Assembly: GCA_033060915.1 (NCBI GenBank)
Contig: CM065378.1
Coordinates: 11,081,501 to 11,145,500 of the forward strand
Direction: 5' to 3'
Length of the DNA: 64,000 nt
Source of the DNA: Euryodendron excelsum
Taxonomy: Eukaryota > Streptophyta > Magnoliopsida > Ericales > Pentaphylacaceae
The notes below the pieces were generated by a model. That model saw only the letters and a program-made list of their open reading frames with translations. It was not told the origin of the DNA and did no database searches. Position 1 is the stretch's first letter, and each line of letters opens with the position of its first letter. This document shows positions 34,198 to 45,501 of this stretch, in pieces. The translations under genes were made by a program, and so were the position numbers.

Positions 34198-35655
34198 TCA
34201 GATCTTTGACTGTTTGGCAATCTTGAACCATTCAGTGTGGAAAGACCCTGGCATGTCAATCCTTTCATAAGTATGAGCACCGAAGTAATCCCTTTGAGCT
34301 TGGACCAAATTAGCAGGCAGCCGTTCCCTCCGGTATGTGTCAAAATAAGCAAGACTAGAAGACATACCAGGAGTGCTAATTCCCGAGTTGATAGCAAGAC
34401 AGACAACTCTTCGCCAAGCGGACTGTCGCTCAATTATCTCCTTTGCAAACTCCGGATCCACAAGAAGGTTTGCAAGATCTGGGTTTCTGTCATAGGCCTT
34501 CTTAATGCGGTCCAAAAATATAGCACGGATAATGCAACCCCCCTTCCAAATCCTAGCCAGCTCCCCAAGTTTTAAGTCCCACCCTTTCTCTACACTCTTT
34601 GCACGGATCAAATTCATTCCCTGGGCATAACTACATATTTTGGATGCATAAAGTGCTTGTCTCACATCATCAATCAACTTCTTCTTATCAACAGCTTGGT
34701 CAGTGAGGATATCATCAACCCCACTAGATTTGAAGGCCTTGGCAGCTTGAACCCTTTCCTCCTTCAACCCACTGAGGAATCTTGAATCCAAAGACGACGC
34801 TATAGTGGGTGCTGCAACAGACAGATCAGCAGCTTGCTGAACCGTCCATTTACCAGTACCCTTCATGCCCGTTTTGTCCAGAACCTTGTCGACCAAATAC
34901 CCATCTCCCTTATCATCTTTAATTGAAAATATATCTGCGGTGATCTCAATCAAGAAGCTTAGGAGCTCCCCCTTGTTCCAGTCTGAGAAAACCTGGTGTA
35001 ATTCCTCATTAGAGAGCTTGCCAACTGATCTCAGCACATCGTAGGCCTCTGCAATCAGCTGCATATCACCATATTCAATCCCATTGTGAACCATCTTGAC
35101 AAAATTGCCAGATCCACCTTTGCCAATATAAGTAACGCAAGGGCCACTATCAGGCACCTGAGCAGCCACCTTAAGAAGGATATCTTCTATGTACTTGTAA
35201 GCCTCAAAGGAACCTCCAGGCATCAAAGAGGGCCCATGCCGAGCACCCTCCTCACCACCTGAAACTCCCATTCCAAGATAAAGCAAACCCAACTCAGTCA
35301 TGGCTTTCTCTCTCCTCTCAGTGTTCTCATACCACTCATTACCGCCATCAATAATGCAGTCACCTTTCTCCATGTAGACGGAGAGAGTTTTGATGGTTTG
35401 ATCAACAGGTGCACCAGCCTTAACAAGCATTATGATAACACGAGGCCTTTGGACCGAGTGAACAAAGGATTCAGGATCATGAAATCCATACACAGGAAGA
35501 TTTCCTTCCTGTTTGGCTCGTTCAACGGTCTCATCAACTTTTGAAGTGGTCCGGTTGTAAACAGAAATAGGGAATCCTTTCTCAGCAATGTTGAGAGCGA
35601 GGTTTTGGCCCATGACGGCAAGGCCGGCAAGGCCAATTCTTGTTGGGGTAGCCAT
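34198..35655 (-). CDS. PGD2: 6-phosphogluconate dehydrogenase, decarboxylating (PGD2-like, peroxisome/cytosol)
   Basis: The enzyme converts 6-phosphogluconate and NADP+ to ribulose 5-phosphate, CO2 and NADPH in the oxidative pentose phosphate pathway. The 485-residue frame is uninterrupted and full length. Visible features are the dinucleotide-binding GLAVMG (11-16), the NRTTSK phosphate-contact loop (34-39), the catalytic segment GNFVKMVHNGIEYGD with K187, H190, N191 and E194, and the signature GMKGTGKW (263-270). There is no plastid transit peptide. The last three residues are SKI, a type 1 peroxisomal targeting signal; Arabidopsis PGD2 also ends SKI and is found in cytosol and peroxisomes. 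The coding region has no intron, but the leader probably does. It is the only protein gene on the minus strand that I am sure of. Confidence 0.97.
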   Translation of the reverse strand: MATPTRIGLAGLAVMGQNLALNIAEKGFPISVYNRTTSKVDETVERAKQEGNLPVYGFHDPESFVHSVQRPRVIIMLVKAGAPVDQTIKTLSVYMEKGDCIIDGGNEWYENTERREKAMTELGLLYLGMGVSGGEEGARHGPSLMPGGSFEAYKYIEDILLKVAAQVPDSGPCVTYIGKGGSGNFVKMVHNGIEYGDMQLIAEAYDVLRSVGKLSNEELHQVFSDWNKGELLSFLIEITADIFSIKDDKGDGYLVDKVLDKTGMKGTGKWTVQQAADLSVAAPTIASSLDSRFLSGLKEERVQAAKAFKSSGVDDILTDQAVDKKKLIDDVRQALYASKICSYAQGMNLIRAKSVEKGWDLKLGELARIWKGGCIIRAIFLDRIKKAYDRNPDLANLLVDPEFAKEIIERQSAWRRVVCLAINSGISTPGMSSSLAYFDTYRRERLPANLVQAQRDYFGAHTYERIDMPGSFHTEWFKIAKQSKI

Positions 35656-35664
35656 TTCTTTATC

Positions 35665-36832
35665 CTGTTCAAAGTATCACAGTATTGTCAAGGGACACAC
35701 CCAAAAACCTTTCACAACAACAACAGAAAAAATTGGTAATCAACTGCATTGGAAAAGGGCCAGTGTATACAATCAAATAAGGAACCATAGCAGAAACAGA
35801 AGAATATCCCCACAGGTTTCCTTCAAAATGAATCCGATTAATGCAACCCCGAAAGTACTTAGTCTATTAGCAGGACAGATCTCAGAAGGGAGGAAAATAA
35901 CGGAAAAAAAAAATAAAGAAAGGAGCATAATATCACTATTTTGTAATGCTTACCAGAACTAATTTGAACTTCAAACAAAGAATGGGTGCTAGGATTGGTA
36001 TCTTGCGATAGCAATCCAGAGGTCCAATTTGGACTCTACTACTAGGATGCTTAAAATGACAATGTTTATAATTGAATCTGAATTCTACCTTTAATAGTCC
36101 TATTCTCTTGGCACTATAATTGAATTCAAGCTCGATATATTTCAGATCCGCAAAAACAATAAAAGGATAGAGCAAAGTTCCAATTCTACAATATCTGGAT
36201 TCCAATTAATCCAATTCTATACAACTAAAAGTAAAAGAGCAAACTTAAATTCAAGGACCAATGTTCTTCATAATATTTAACGAACGAAGAATCTGATCCA
36301 AAAACAAGGGACACGCATAGAAGAGAACAGTTACATAGTTGAATCCAAAGGGAACAAATCACGAAAGTGAAGAGGCAGATTCTGAGAAAACAGCTATAAA
36401 AGAACGCAAAAAGAACTAACTTTGAGATCCTAAAGTAGTAAGTACTAAAAAATGACGAGTGTGATGCTAATAAGAGATACCCAATAACCACAAAATAGCA
36501 AAATCCCCATAGTAAAGAATGAATCCAAAGGCAACAAATCACGAAAATGAAGAGCAGATTCTGAGAGAAAAGCATGGTGGGTGACATAAAAGAATGCAAA
36601 AAATAAAAAGAATTGACTTTGATATCATAAAAGAGTAAGAACTAACGAGATTCAAATCAAAGCAGCCAAACACATCAAATCAAAGTTGATCATAGAAAAT
36701 AGAACAGATCAGCAATGTTGGGACATGGAAGGGCTAAAGACTAACAAGAAATATACGCATGGCAAAAAAAAATTGCATTGATCAAAGACCGAGGGATAAA
36801 TAAACTGAATCCAAACAAGTCATTGTTAGTAC
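35665..36832 (-). other. Putative 5'UTR intron of the 6PGD gene
   Basis: On the minus strand, ttgaacag|gataaagaa precedes the ATG by nine bases and gives a good acceptor. About 1.17 kb upstream cgagag|gtactaac gives a donor, followed by a leader exon with a TATA-like box at about 36,936-36,946. The intervening DNA has no coding features but contains a direct repeat of about 100 bp at 36,341 and 36,521. This is inferred from consensus sites only. Confidence 0.55.
36341..36632. repeat. Direct repeat inside the 6PGD leader intron
   Basis: Two copies starting gaatccaaagg-aacaaatc at 36,341 and 36,521 (offset 180 bp) share cacgaaa-tgaagag, gcagattctgaga and aaaagaa-gcaaaaa blocks over about 100 bp. 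The second copy has small insertions. Confidence 0.75.
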
Positions 36833-36935
36833 CTCTCGAAAGTGCAAAACTACGAAAAAATGTGGCGAATCCGAGCAACCCAGAAAAGTTTCAGATCCGG
36901 GTTTTCAAGAACAAAAAAGATTTGATCGAAATTGA

Positions 36936-36946
36936 TTATATATAGG
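36936..36946 (-). promoter_or_regulatory. TATA-like box for 6PGD
   Basis: On the minus strand the sequence reads tatatataatc, with the predicted leader exon (about 36,833-36,905) starting some 30 bp downstream. This spacing supports the 5'UTR-intron model. A (CT)n/GA-rich segment lies just upstream. Confidence 0.4.
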
Positions 36947-37206
36947 TATATGTATCTCTCTCTCGCACTAGTTTGAGACGCGGGTCAAATACGGCAAATT
37001 CTTCCTTTTCCAACGATATAGCAGCCCTCTCTCTTTCGTCCGTTGATTTGTCGCTGAGGCGATATGTCTTTTTGGATACCCCAAATTCCAACCTTTACTT
37101 CTCTAAACTTTGTTCCCACCCCGATGTTTCCCACTTTTCTTTCACTGATACCTCTGCGATCTAAAACCGGGGAAGAAGAAGCTTCTTTGAGCTCATTTAC
37201 TCATTA

Positions 37207-37395
37207 GTTTTAGACAAATTGAGTTCATCCTTATGTTTCATATGTAATTGTTTGACATTGAATTGATGTCAATTAAATTTTGTATTATTTACATTTAACT
37301 TTTAGACAAAAGAGTTTAACCTCATGTTTCAAATTTATATCCTTACCATTGAATTCATGTCAATTAAATTTCTGATAGTTAACACAAGTGTTTGA
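37207..37395. repeat. Diverged tandem pair, ~93 bp period
   Basis: tttagacaaa-(t/a)gagtt recurs at 37,208 and 37,300. Each copy is followed by catgtttca and then attgaatt-atgtcaattaaa. The two units are clearly homologous but diverged. Confidence 0.6.
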
Positions 37396-39720
37396 CAACT
37401 TTGACAACAATCTTTTAAAATACAAACAAAGAGTTATTGAGAAAGAACAAAAAATTCTATGGTACAAGGAAGTTGTAAATTGTAATGAACATTTATTTTT
37501 TTACATTGGTTTTAAAACTGAAACAAAACATAGGCTAAGAGCCAAAAACCTCATAAAGCAAGGACATCTCGAATTTTGCCAATAGTTCCTCTATCTAAAA
37601 GGCTTCAATATCTAGAGTCAAAGCCTCTGCAACAAAAGCATGTGCAATACTGTTGGCTATTCTTCAGATATGGCAACAACATTGTGCTCTTTACTTTTCA
37701 TGAAAACATAGTATTGGATATGTCTTTAAAAAGCTCAAATTCTTAGTAATCCGGATTTGGGTTTAATAAATCATGATTTAAACATTGTAGTTAACTTGCT
37801 TCAATTCTTGTAACTTTATCTAAGGCATTGCTTCCAATAAACAATTACATCACACTAGTGATAAATATAATGACGGCCAAAAGTAACATAAATGAAAACT
37901 AAAAGCATTATGATGAGTAATTGATTAGTGCTTTAAGCTCATTCCTACTCAATTTTACTTGAAATAATTTTATTATAATACTAGTTACTCAAGTTCATCT
38001 TCTTAGTAAAAATCTCAAATCCTCAAGTTCGATGTTTGTCGAATTACAATCTCATCCACTTAAATGCTCAAACTCAATTCAACACATTCCAACATTAGGT
38101 TGAAATGAAGTGGGTCATGAAATTGCAAGCGAAAGATGATACGCATAAATAAACCAATGTAAGAGGTCTTGACTGCAAATAGAAAAAGAAGTAAAACCTT
38201 ATTTTTAGCAATTGCCTAATTCTGCCAGCTAGGTGAGAAATTTTAGTCATTTTTCTCTTGGGATTCATTACTAAATATATAACACCTGAGAGCAATGAAA
38301 AAGTTGGAATAGTTTTATATTAGAATAACAAGTTGGTTGGTGGGTCGGTAGGTGAAGAAAATTTAATATCACCTACTGCCAAGTTTACATACATTGCCAT
38401 TATGACAACATTCATGGCTATTTCATAATTTAGCAATGTTACATATGTATACATAGTTTTTGTATTGAATATCTGTATAGAATTATGTGGCTTTATATCG
38501 TCTTTTTATTTCAAAAATCATAACATCCAATAACTTTGGATCATAATTTTAACAATATAATTTGCCACACTCTTCTAGGACAATTTTGTGTATAATTTTA
38601 TGTTAAACTCTTAGTTTGTCCTTTAATGTTGGTTTTAAATTTTAATGCCATTTTAAAACTTATAATTTTTTTTGTTTGAACCATTGAACTTCCATAACTA
38701 AATCAACATAGTCTAACTTGTTAACAAAAGTAAAAAGATAAAAAAAAAAAAAAAAGAAAAGATACTCGATCACAGATTCTAAATTACATGAGATCTATTT
38801 AAGAATGAGAAATGAATGATTAGAAAATCATTTTAAAGAAGTATATTAATCAAATAATATATCAATTTGCTTTTGGTACATATTAAATTGAAGTTAAACT
38901 TTACTTAAAACAACTGTTAATTTCTTTTCCATTTATGTTCTCTTATTTAGAGTATATTTTTTCATAAAATCAGTTTAACGGAACAATTTTTCTCATTTTC
39001 TTAGCAATTGAACTACATTGCCAAACTTATAATCATGTGTTTTGAACTAGAATTTATCAACAAAAAAGTAAAGAAAAAAAATGTGAGAATAAAAAAAAAA
39101 TGAAAGAGAATTTTTATTTATTTTTTGTTTTTCTTTTTCATTACCAAATCATTCATCCAAACTCAGCGTAAGGATTTAAACAAATGAATTGAAGGTTGAG
39201 AGATATTTTAAACAAAATTCAAAGGGCAAAAGGACAATTTACCCTGATTTTATCAGTGATTAGTTTTCTTTCACGTATCAAAAAGTTAAAAACATTAATG
39301 GACAGAAACGTAGTTCAATAATTATATAATAAAAACAATTAGGAAGACCCCGTTGGCTTCATATGATTAACAAAAGAGTTTAGCTCCGATCTATGTATGA
39401 TTATTTTTATACCAGCCAGACACCAAAATATTATATATGTTCATGAGTTTTTTTATTTTTATATTATACTTAAATCTTAAAAAACATATATTGTATTTCG
39501 GTGTAAAATAATTCTTTTACACTATTAATAAAGTAAAATTAAACACAATATAATATTTATATGATAATAAGAGAGTTGACTTTTTTTTTTTTTAAACAAA
39601 TCTTTTTTTTTTTTTTTTTTTTGGTCTTTTTCAAGGTCAATGATAAGTAACTAGCAAGATATATCCAACGGAATGCCCCAACGGTCCACGAGAACCACAA
39701 ACTTCAAACATATCTATATG
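37396..39720. other. AT-rich intergenic DNA with MITE relics
   Basis: No gene is recognised. Possible relics are a hairpin at about 38,430-38,610 with paired gtgtggc/gccaca segments, related to the 2,011 MITE, and a T-rich unit at 39,060-39,175 resembling the MITE at 17,218. A poly-T tract occupies about 39,581-39,622. Confidence 0.4.
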
Positions 39721-39793
39721 CAAATATATATATATATATATATATAGATGCATACATATAATGCAAAGTCGATTCACAAAATAAATCGAAAAA

Positions 39794-40360
39794 ATGCTTC
39801 TACATGGAAAAGTTTCTGTCCGTCTCCATTCACCGCTGCGTCTCAGAACTTCCACGCACCGGAACATCATCGTTTCGGCTCAACAACCCATCAAAAATGC
39901 GTACTCAATCTCCGACGGCGAACTCGAGTCCAGAGGCTTCAACTTCCGGCGCTCGATCGCCGACCTCAACCTCGCCCACCTGAATTCGGTGTTCGTCGCG
40001 GTCGGGTTTCCGAAGCGGGACCCGGAGAAGATCCGGGTGGCGCTGGAGAATACGGACTCGCTGCTGTGGGTGGAGTACGCGAAGACGCAGAGACCGGTGG
40101 CGTTTGCTAGGGCGACGGGGGACGGGGTTTTCAACTCAATCATATGGGACGTGGTTGTGGACCCCTCGTTCCAGGGGATCGGGTTGGGGAAGGCTGTGAT
40201 GGAAAGATTGGTGACCGACCTGTTACAGAAGGGCATTACGAACATAGCGCTGTATTCGGAGCCCCGGGTTCTGGGGTTCTATAGGCCCTTGGGATTTGTT
40301 GCGGATCCGGATGGGATCCGGGGAATGGTGTACTCTAGGAAACAAAAAAAGAAAAAATAA
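39794..40360 (+). CDS. SNAT2: Chloroplast GNAT-family N-acetyltransferase, SNAT2-like
   Basis: The product transfers the acetyl group of acetyl-CoA to an amine. The Arabidopsis plastid relative is described as serotonin N-acetyltransferase 2 and is also placed among plastid GNATs that acetylate proteins. The 188-residue frame is intronless. The first ~30 residues are basic and Ser/Thr-rich without acidic residues, as in a transit peptide. The GNAT core is clear: motif D/A strands VVVDPSFQ followed by the acetyl-CoA pyrophosphate loop Q127-GIG-L-G132, then the ALYSEPRVLGFYRPLGF segment with the tyrosine expected near the active site. The C-terminus ends in a run of lysines from an A-rich stretch, which is probably unstructured. 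An (AT)n tract ends 47 bp before the ATG and may serve as the TATA region. The coding region is much richer in GC than its surroundings. Confidence 0.9.
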   Translation: MLLHGKVSVRLHSPLRLRTSTHRNIIVSAQQPIKNAYSISDGELESRGFNFRRSIADLNLAHLNSVFVAVGFPKRDPEKIRVALENTDSLLWVEYAKTQRPVAFARATGDGVFNSIIWDVVVDPSFQGIGLGKAVMERLVTDLLQKGITNIALYSEPRVLGFYRPLGFVADPDGIRGMVYSRKQKKKK

Positions 40361-40364
40361 AAAA

Positions 40365-41955
40365 ATTGCCTTTATTTTTTTGGGGTTAAGTTCTGAAACC
40401 AAATGATTTATTTGTGTTTCAAGTAATTTGTATATGTAACTTATTTTCATGCCAAAAGCCGTTGCAACCATTTGATATTGTCGACACCAAAATTTTAGAA
40501 CACATCTTTACACAAGTTGTATCAAATATCCGCGATGAAATGAGTGCAGGAGTGTTGCTCCATTTTGGATGGAAAAGAAAAATCAATACAAAGATAGTAC
40601 TAGTAATTTAAGGTACCATAATGCTTAAATTCCAGTGACAATAACTATTAATACCTAACCACAAAATGCTTGTTCATCTTGGGACCCCTTCTTCCCAAAA
40701 ACAAAGGTAATAATAATAATAATAAAGCTACTAAAAAAAATAGATGAAAGAGTAGACAAATGCCAAAGTAGGCCAACACAATCTTAATGGGACTTGTCAA
40801 ATAGTTGATGTAAGTTACTACCCACAACAAGAAACACCTCAAAACTGAAGTTGAGGGCGGTGGTTGACCATAGCTCTCAAGCATCTTAACCGCCCACCTT
40901 ACCATACAGCTAGTTTGCATTGAAACTCCTAAGTAAATATCTGATTATGTCATTGAACAAAGCTTGGGTTTTGGCCAAGTCTGAAAAACCAAGCTTAAAT
41001 GGGTTAGTGATGGCTTAAATTGGTCCTACATCAGTCAAGTCAAGCTTGGAAATTTTGATAATCACATTTGGTTCGGCTTTGTTCCGCTTAGATGCCTGAA
41101 TCGGATTTAAATCCCTCTGCCAGAGGCATCAACATAAATTGAACTCAAATCTAAATACATCTTCTGGTAAAACCAAACAATACAATCAGCCACATGGGCG
41201 ACTGCTCACTCGCCTTCATGCTTTGCCCCTGAAAGGTGCCAAACTCATGGCCAAAGCAGGCAGGTACCTACAAAAGGTGTATCAGATAGTATAATACATT
41301 CCCATTTATTAAATTCAAAACTTCATATTGGAATATTTTCCTGCCAAAGAGAGACAGACATAATGTTAAGAAGAACGATTACTAAATCAAATCTCACCGC
41401 AAAATGATTGAAAGATAATGCATTAGAACAGAAGTAGGGCACCAACAATTCACTATATCACAAGGAAAATTTTTTTCTTTATTTATTTTTTTGGGTGGTG
41501 GGGGGGGGGGGTTTTTTGTTGGTGGAAGAGCTGCAGCTGAATAGCAATGTATTGCAACTCCAATCATTTTGCACATGGCAATTCTACAAAATCTAGTCGC
41601 AGTGAAGTGCACTTAACGTTATCAAACAAAAGAACTCACCAAAGTATAGGCCTATAAACTAGTATTCCTGCTTATATCTATCTCACATATTGCAAAAGGG
41701 ACCAGTCATCTTCAAGTTTTCAACCTAAATGTTCTGCTACAGCCAAAAATGTAGATCCTGACCATGATAACAAGGTAGTAGCTTGGTATGAAAAAACCTT
41801 TTGGAGCTTGGGTATTACTGATTGGATGGTTTGAGTTGGATTCAAGAGGTGGTTACTCTGTATATGTGTCCACTGCTGCAATTTCTTTTTCTTCATATCT
41901 CAATCAATTACGCATTGTATGTTTGGACCCTCTCAATTTTACTCTACCAAACTTT
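40365..41955. other. Intergenic DNA, no gene recognised
   Basis: There is a run of 12 G at about 41,500-41,511 next to ggtgg, the only strongly G-rich tract in the window. Frames in this part show no recognised domain. Confidence 0.4.
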
Positions 41956-41984
41956 CTTGCTAACTAATCAATAATGCTATAAAT

Positions 41985-42290
41985 TAAGGGTATTAATTTA
42001 GGCGAGAAGAGAAGAGTAAGAGAAGAGAAAAGGGAGAGAAAGTTGTTTTCTACCACTTTCCCTCCCTTTTCTCTTCCCTTTTTTTTTTTTTTTTTGGTAG
42101 TAGTTACTCTAGTATTTTCTCTCCTCTTCCTTTCAATTGCAAACAATGGAAAGTGGTTTTCCTTCCACTTTCCTCTCATTTTCTTTGCAAAATCAAGCAA
42201 GGAAAGAAATCACTTTTCCTTACATGTTCTCTCTCACTTCCTTTCTCTTTCTTTTCCCTTCCCTTCCACAAGTATCAAACAGCCCCGTAA
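41985..42290. repeat. Purine/pyrimidine-asymmetric segment, possible MITE
   Basis: A GA-rich block (about 42,004-42,040) is followed by a long CT-rich block ending gtatcaaacagcccc. The right end resembles the 'ggggctgtttgata' terminus of plant MITEs, and the two blocks are roughly complementary, so the unit can fold. Classification is weak. Confidence 0.3.
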
Positions 42291-42299
42291 ATATTCCTA

Positions 42300-42890
42300 A
42301 TGCTACTATGTCTTGCACCATAACACAAGAAACAAAGCATAGCAACTAACTACTGTCTGCTGTAGGAACAGCTACTTCAATCCCATTTACCAGGACCATT
42401 CAAAACACTGATAATAACATCACCAAGTTACCCACACCAGCTTAAACAAAAATCCTAGTTAGTGAATTAGAATCCAAGGCCTCAGGTGTGTCAATTGAAC
42501 TATAAAAAGAACAAACTCAAAACTCTTGTGCATCATCATATACCCTAAAGCTTCCAGAATGTTGCAGACACTAATTCAAAGAGAATATGCTATTCCATCT
42601 TGATCCATCCCAAAAGGGTATTTTCCAAAAATCCAAATGACCAACAATTCCTCTAAAACGAACACAATTAGATTCAGAAACTAATATAACATCACTTGCA
42701 CAACAGAAAGCCCAGAGTTAAAAGCTCAAAAACTTTATTTAAATAACAATGGCATCAAACCCACCAAAAAATGCCCATTCTATTTCCTTTCTCAAGAAAA
42801 CCCATTTATCGGTATATTACCACAAAACTGACAATTCAAATTGCCAATCGACAAAATTAACTGTCTGAAACATTGAAATCAGATACGTTC
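42300..42890. other. Intergenic or possible intron/3' part of a minus-strand transcript
   Basis: No domain is seen. If the candidate exon at 42,961-43,128 is real, this would be its intron or downstream sequence, but no second exon could be identified. Confidence 0.3.
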
Positions 42891-42960
42891 TTCAAGACCC
42901 AAGTAACAGTGTCCTAAAAATTTCAAAATCAATGCAGTTGAATTTCAAGAAGAGAGTACC

Positions 42961-43128
42961 TTGAATCTTGGGGATCAAGAGAGATCCTTGGTGTTGTGCA
43001 AGAAAGCAGCGGAGCAAAGAATCGAAACGATGAGTGCGAAAAATCCCCAAGCCAAATATCAGAGAAACCCCTGATACCACTAGGTTCACTAAGCATTGCA
43101 CACTTATTCCCATCAACACTATCATCAC
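42961..43128 (-). CDS. Candidate first exon of a small membrane protein (hypothetical)
   Basis: On the minus strand, a frame beginning MMIVLMGISVQCLVNLVVSG continues with a hydrophobic stretch and then HRFDSLLRCFLAQHQG, reaching a donor-like site (attcaag|gtactctc) at about 42,961. Upstream lies a GA-rich leader (gagagagagagagg) and an AT-rich box near 43,185. A hydrophobic start, a GA-rich leader and a good donor suggest a genuine transcript, but I recognise no family and found no second exon. Confidence 0.25.
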
Positions 43129-43415
43129 CCTCTCTCTCTCTCGGTCTCTTCTATTCTGTATATGTTTCTGTATCTATACTTAATTAATATGGCTCTAATA
43201 CTGGATAATAAAATGGGACTGGATAATAAAATGGGACCTATGACGTCTCTGTTTATCACTCTACCCATGGAGCAATAGAGAGTCAGAGACTGGAATTTTT
43301 TTCCTACGTACAGAGCGAGAACGCCTTGGGAATGTCGACACATAACCATCTGCCGTGGATGCTTTTCAATGATCCAACAAAGATCATGGACAAATGTATG
43401 GGCCTGGGCTAAAAC

Positions 43416-43776
43416 TAGGGGTGGCCATGGCCCGAATACTCAATACGCTCCGCCAATTCACTCATAAATTATAGGTACGAAATTAATGGGCACATTTGAA
43501 AATTATCTTTAAAGTCCGATTTGATTCAAAATATATATAAAATAATATATTTTTATATTTTAATATTATATATATGTATATGTAATTAAATTTTATGTTA
43601 TTCAAGAAAAAAATTATATATTAAACATATTTCATGTTAAATGGGCAGGCTTAAATAGACTTGAAAATGTAATTTTTTTAATTGCGCGGGCTTGAAATTT
43701 AGTTTTGGATCATATGAGATTTTTTTTGTGTAGACTCAACTCAAGGCCCGCTTGGCCAGGCCAATGTCCACCCCTA
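43416..43776. mobile_element. hAT-type MITE, copy 2, with perfect 8 bp target duplication
   Basis: The ends are taggggtggccatggcc and, on the other strand, taggggtggacattggcc. They are flanked on both sides by the identical 8-mer GCTAAAAC (43,408-43,415 and 43,777-43,784). An 8 bp duplication with TAGGGGTG ends is characteristic of hAT MITEs. The 361 bp interior is AT-rich and non-coding and matches the copy at 19,487-19,834. Confidence 0.9.
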
Positions 43777-43784
43777 GCTAAAAC

Positions 43785-45340
43785 GATGTTTTTATGGGCT
43801 ACTGTTTGGTCCAATTTAGGTTTTAGTTTTATTTTCATTTTTCATGTTCTTAAAAACAAAAAATTTGAGTACATTTCGTTTTTCTTATTCTCAAAAAAAA
43901 AAAATGAGACAATTGAAAATACTATCGTTTTTATATTTTTCATGAAAATATAAAAATTCAGAAAATATCTTTTTAGTGGTTCGTAAAACTAAGGTATTTT
44001 TTGAATTTTTTTTTAAAAAACAAGTTTCGAAATCGACTTACTAAAAACTGTTTCAATGGAAATTGTTTATGAAATCAATTCGCCAAACAAAGTTTGAAAA
44101 AATTAAAACTGAAATTACAACTAAATGGAACTGGACGCCCACTAAAGAGTGGTACTTTCCCATTTTGTCCATCTCATACAGGGTAGAGTGTGAGTTGCAA
44201 ATTTAGGAAACAAGGTGGTGTCAAAAAGAGAGGAGGAAGATACAAGTAGGATAAAATTAAAGCAGTACCAAGTAATAACTATTGCTTTTAATTGAGTTTA
44301 CTTACAAAGAGCACACACTTATGATTGTTTAATAGTGTCTGGTTACCAAATTTGGAACTTACTTTCTACCACTTATAAAACTTGACCTTAATACCCTCAA
44401 AAATGGGGGAAATTTGTTTTCTTTGAACATGCCTGTTGTTCATAAGAATAAGACCGCTCAAACAGAAAGGTTATATAATATTTTTCATACAAAATGAATG
44501 ACGATTTTGAATACCCACCTTCTTAAAGCAAAAAAACTCACGAAAATAGCTTATGACTTTTTAAATATATTTATTTATATGCAATTACTTTTTTCTAAAT
44601 TTATAATTCTCTCTTACAATGGCTCTATTATGGGAGAAGGCAATGACAAGTTCATAAAAAAAGGTACGGATTCAACAAATTTCTGTTAAATTGTCAGAAG
44701 CATATCTTTTTTTTTTTTTTTTTTTCTTTTTGTTGTTGTTATTGGTTATATAGTTGGGAGTGTTCGGACTAAGTTACGTACATCTCGACTAATTCTCTTC
44801 CGACTTAGTTAAAAGCAGATTATCTACACTAAAATTAAAAAATTTACAAGAGATAAATCTTGCTTGACTTGGCTCTAAAAAAATTACTGAGTTTCAAAAT
44901 TAGAACGTCTAAGTTTACAATTCGTCATTGTCATTATCATTTTGCAAAGATGGCTTTACATCACACCTTCTTTTAACACTGCCTCCTTCCTATGTTTTGT
45001 ATTATTATTATTTTTTTAGATGCTACTTTCAACATGGTCTTCATTTTTCATGTATTGAATAGATTTTTTAATATAAAATTTAAATTGGAGTGACAGTAAT
45101 CCAGTGCTGTGGTGCTACCCAAAATTTATCACTTTAGAAGGTCCAAACTTCTCCATTGGCACCCATTAAAGAATGTTGAACTCCATTGAATTGGATCACA
45201 AGAATCTTGCTGTCTTCCTACTTCACATTTGCAATTAACCCAAGGGGTCAACCACAAAAAGGCCATTTCTCCTCAACAAAAAATCCAGTGGCATTTAAGC
45301 AAAAACCATACAAAACCAAGTCCAGTTCTAACAAATAACG
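43785..45340. other. Intergenic DNA upstream of the LAG1 gene
   Basis: Low-complexity AT-rich sequence, with a poly-T run at about 44,708-44,726. The last ~150 bp before 45,502 are CT/GA-rich and are the likely leader of the LAG1 gene. No gene is recognised. Confidence 0.4.
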
Positions 45341-45501
45341 ACCTGTTAAATAGTCGTCGTCTCTATCCGAGAACGAAGACTCTCTCGTTCACTCCACTAG
45401 AGAGAGAAACTAGAAAGAGAAAACACATACCGCTGCTTCCATAGTCGATCATCCAGCTCTGATATTCTACACGGACTTGTTTGGTTACTCAGAAAACTCT
45501 A

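Noticed and set aside
33901..34575. Open frames overlapping the 6PGD coding region in other frames and on the plus strand
   Set aside because: They are shadows of the strongly conserved 6PGD frame.
39748..40110. Arg/Pro-rich 120-codon frame overlapping the acetyltransferase
   Set aside because: A frame-shifted shadow produced by the GC-rich coding region.
42004..42110. GA-rich stretch resembling a microRNA156-type sequence
   Set aside because: No mature miR156 sequence or matching star strand; it is a simple purine-rich tract.
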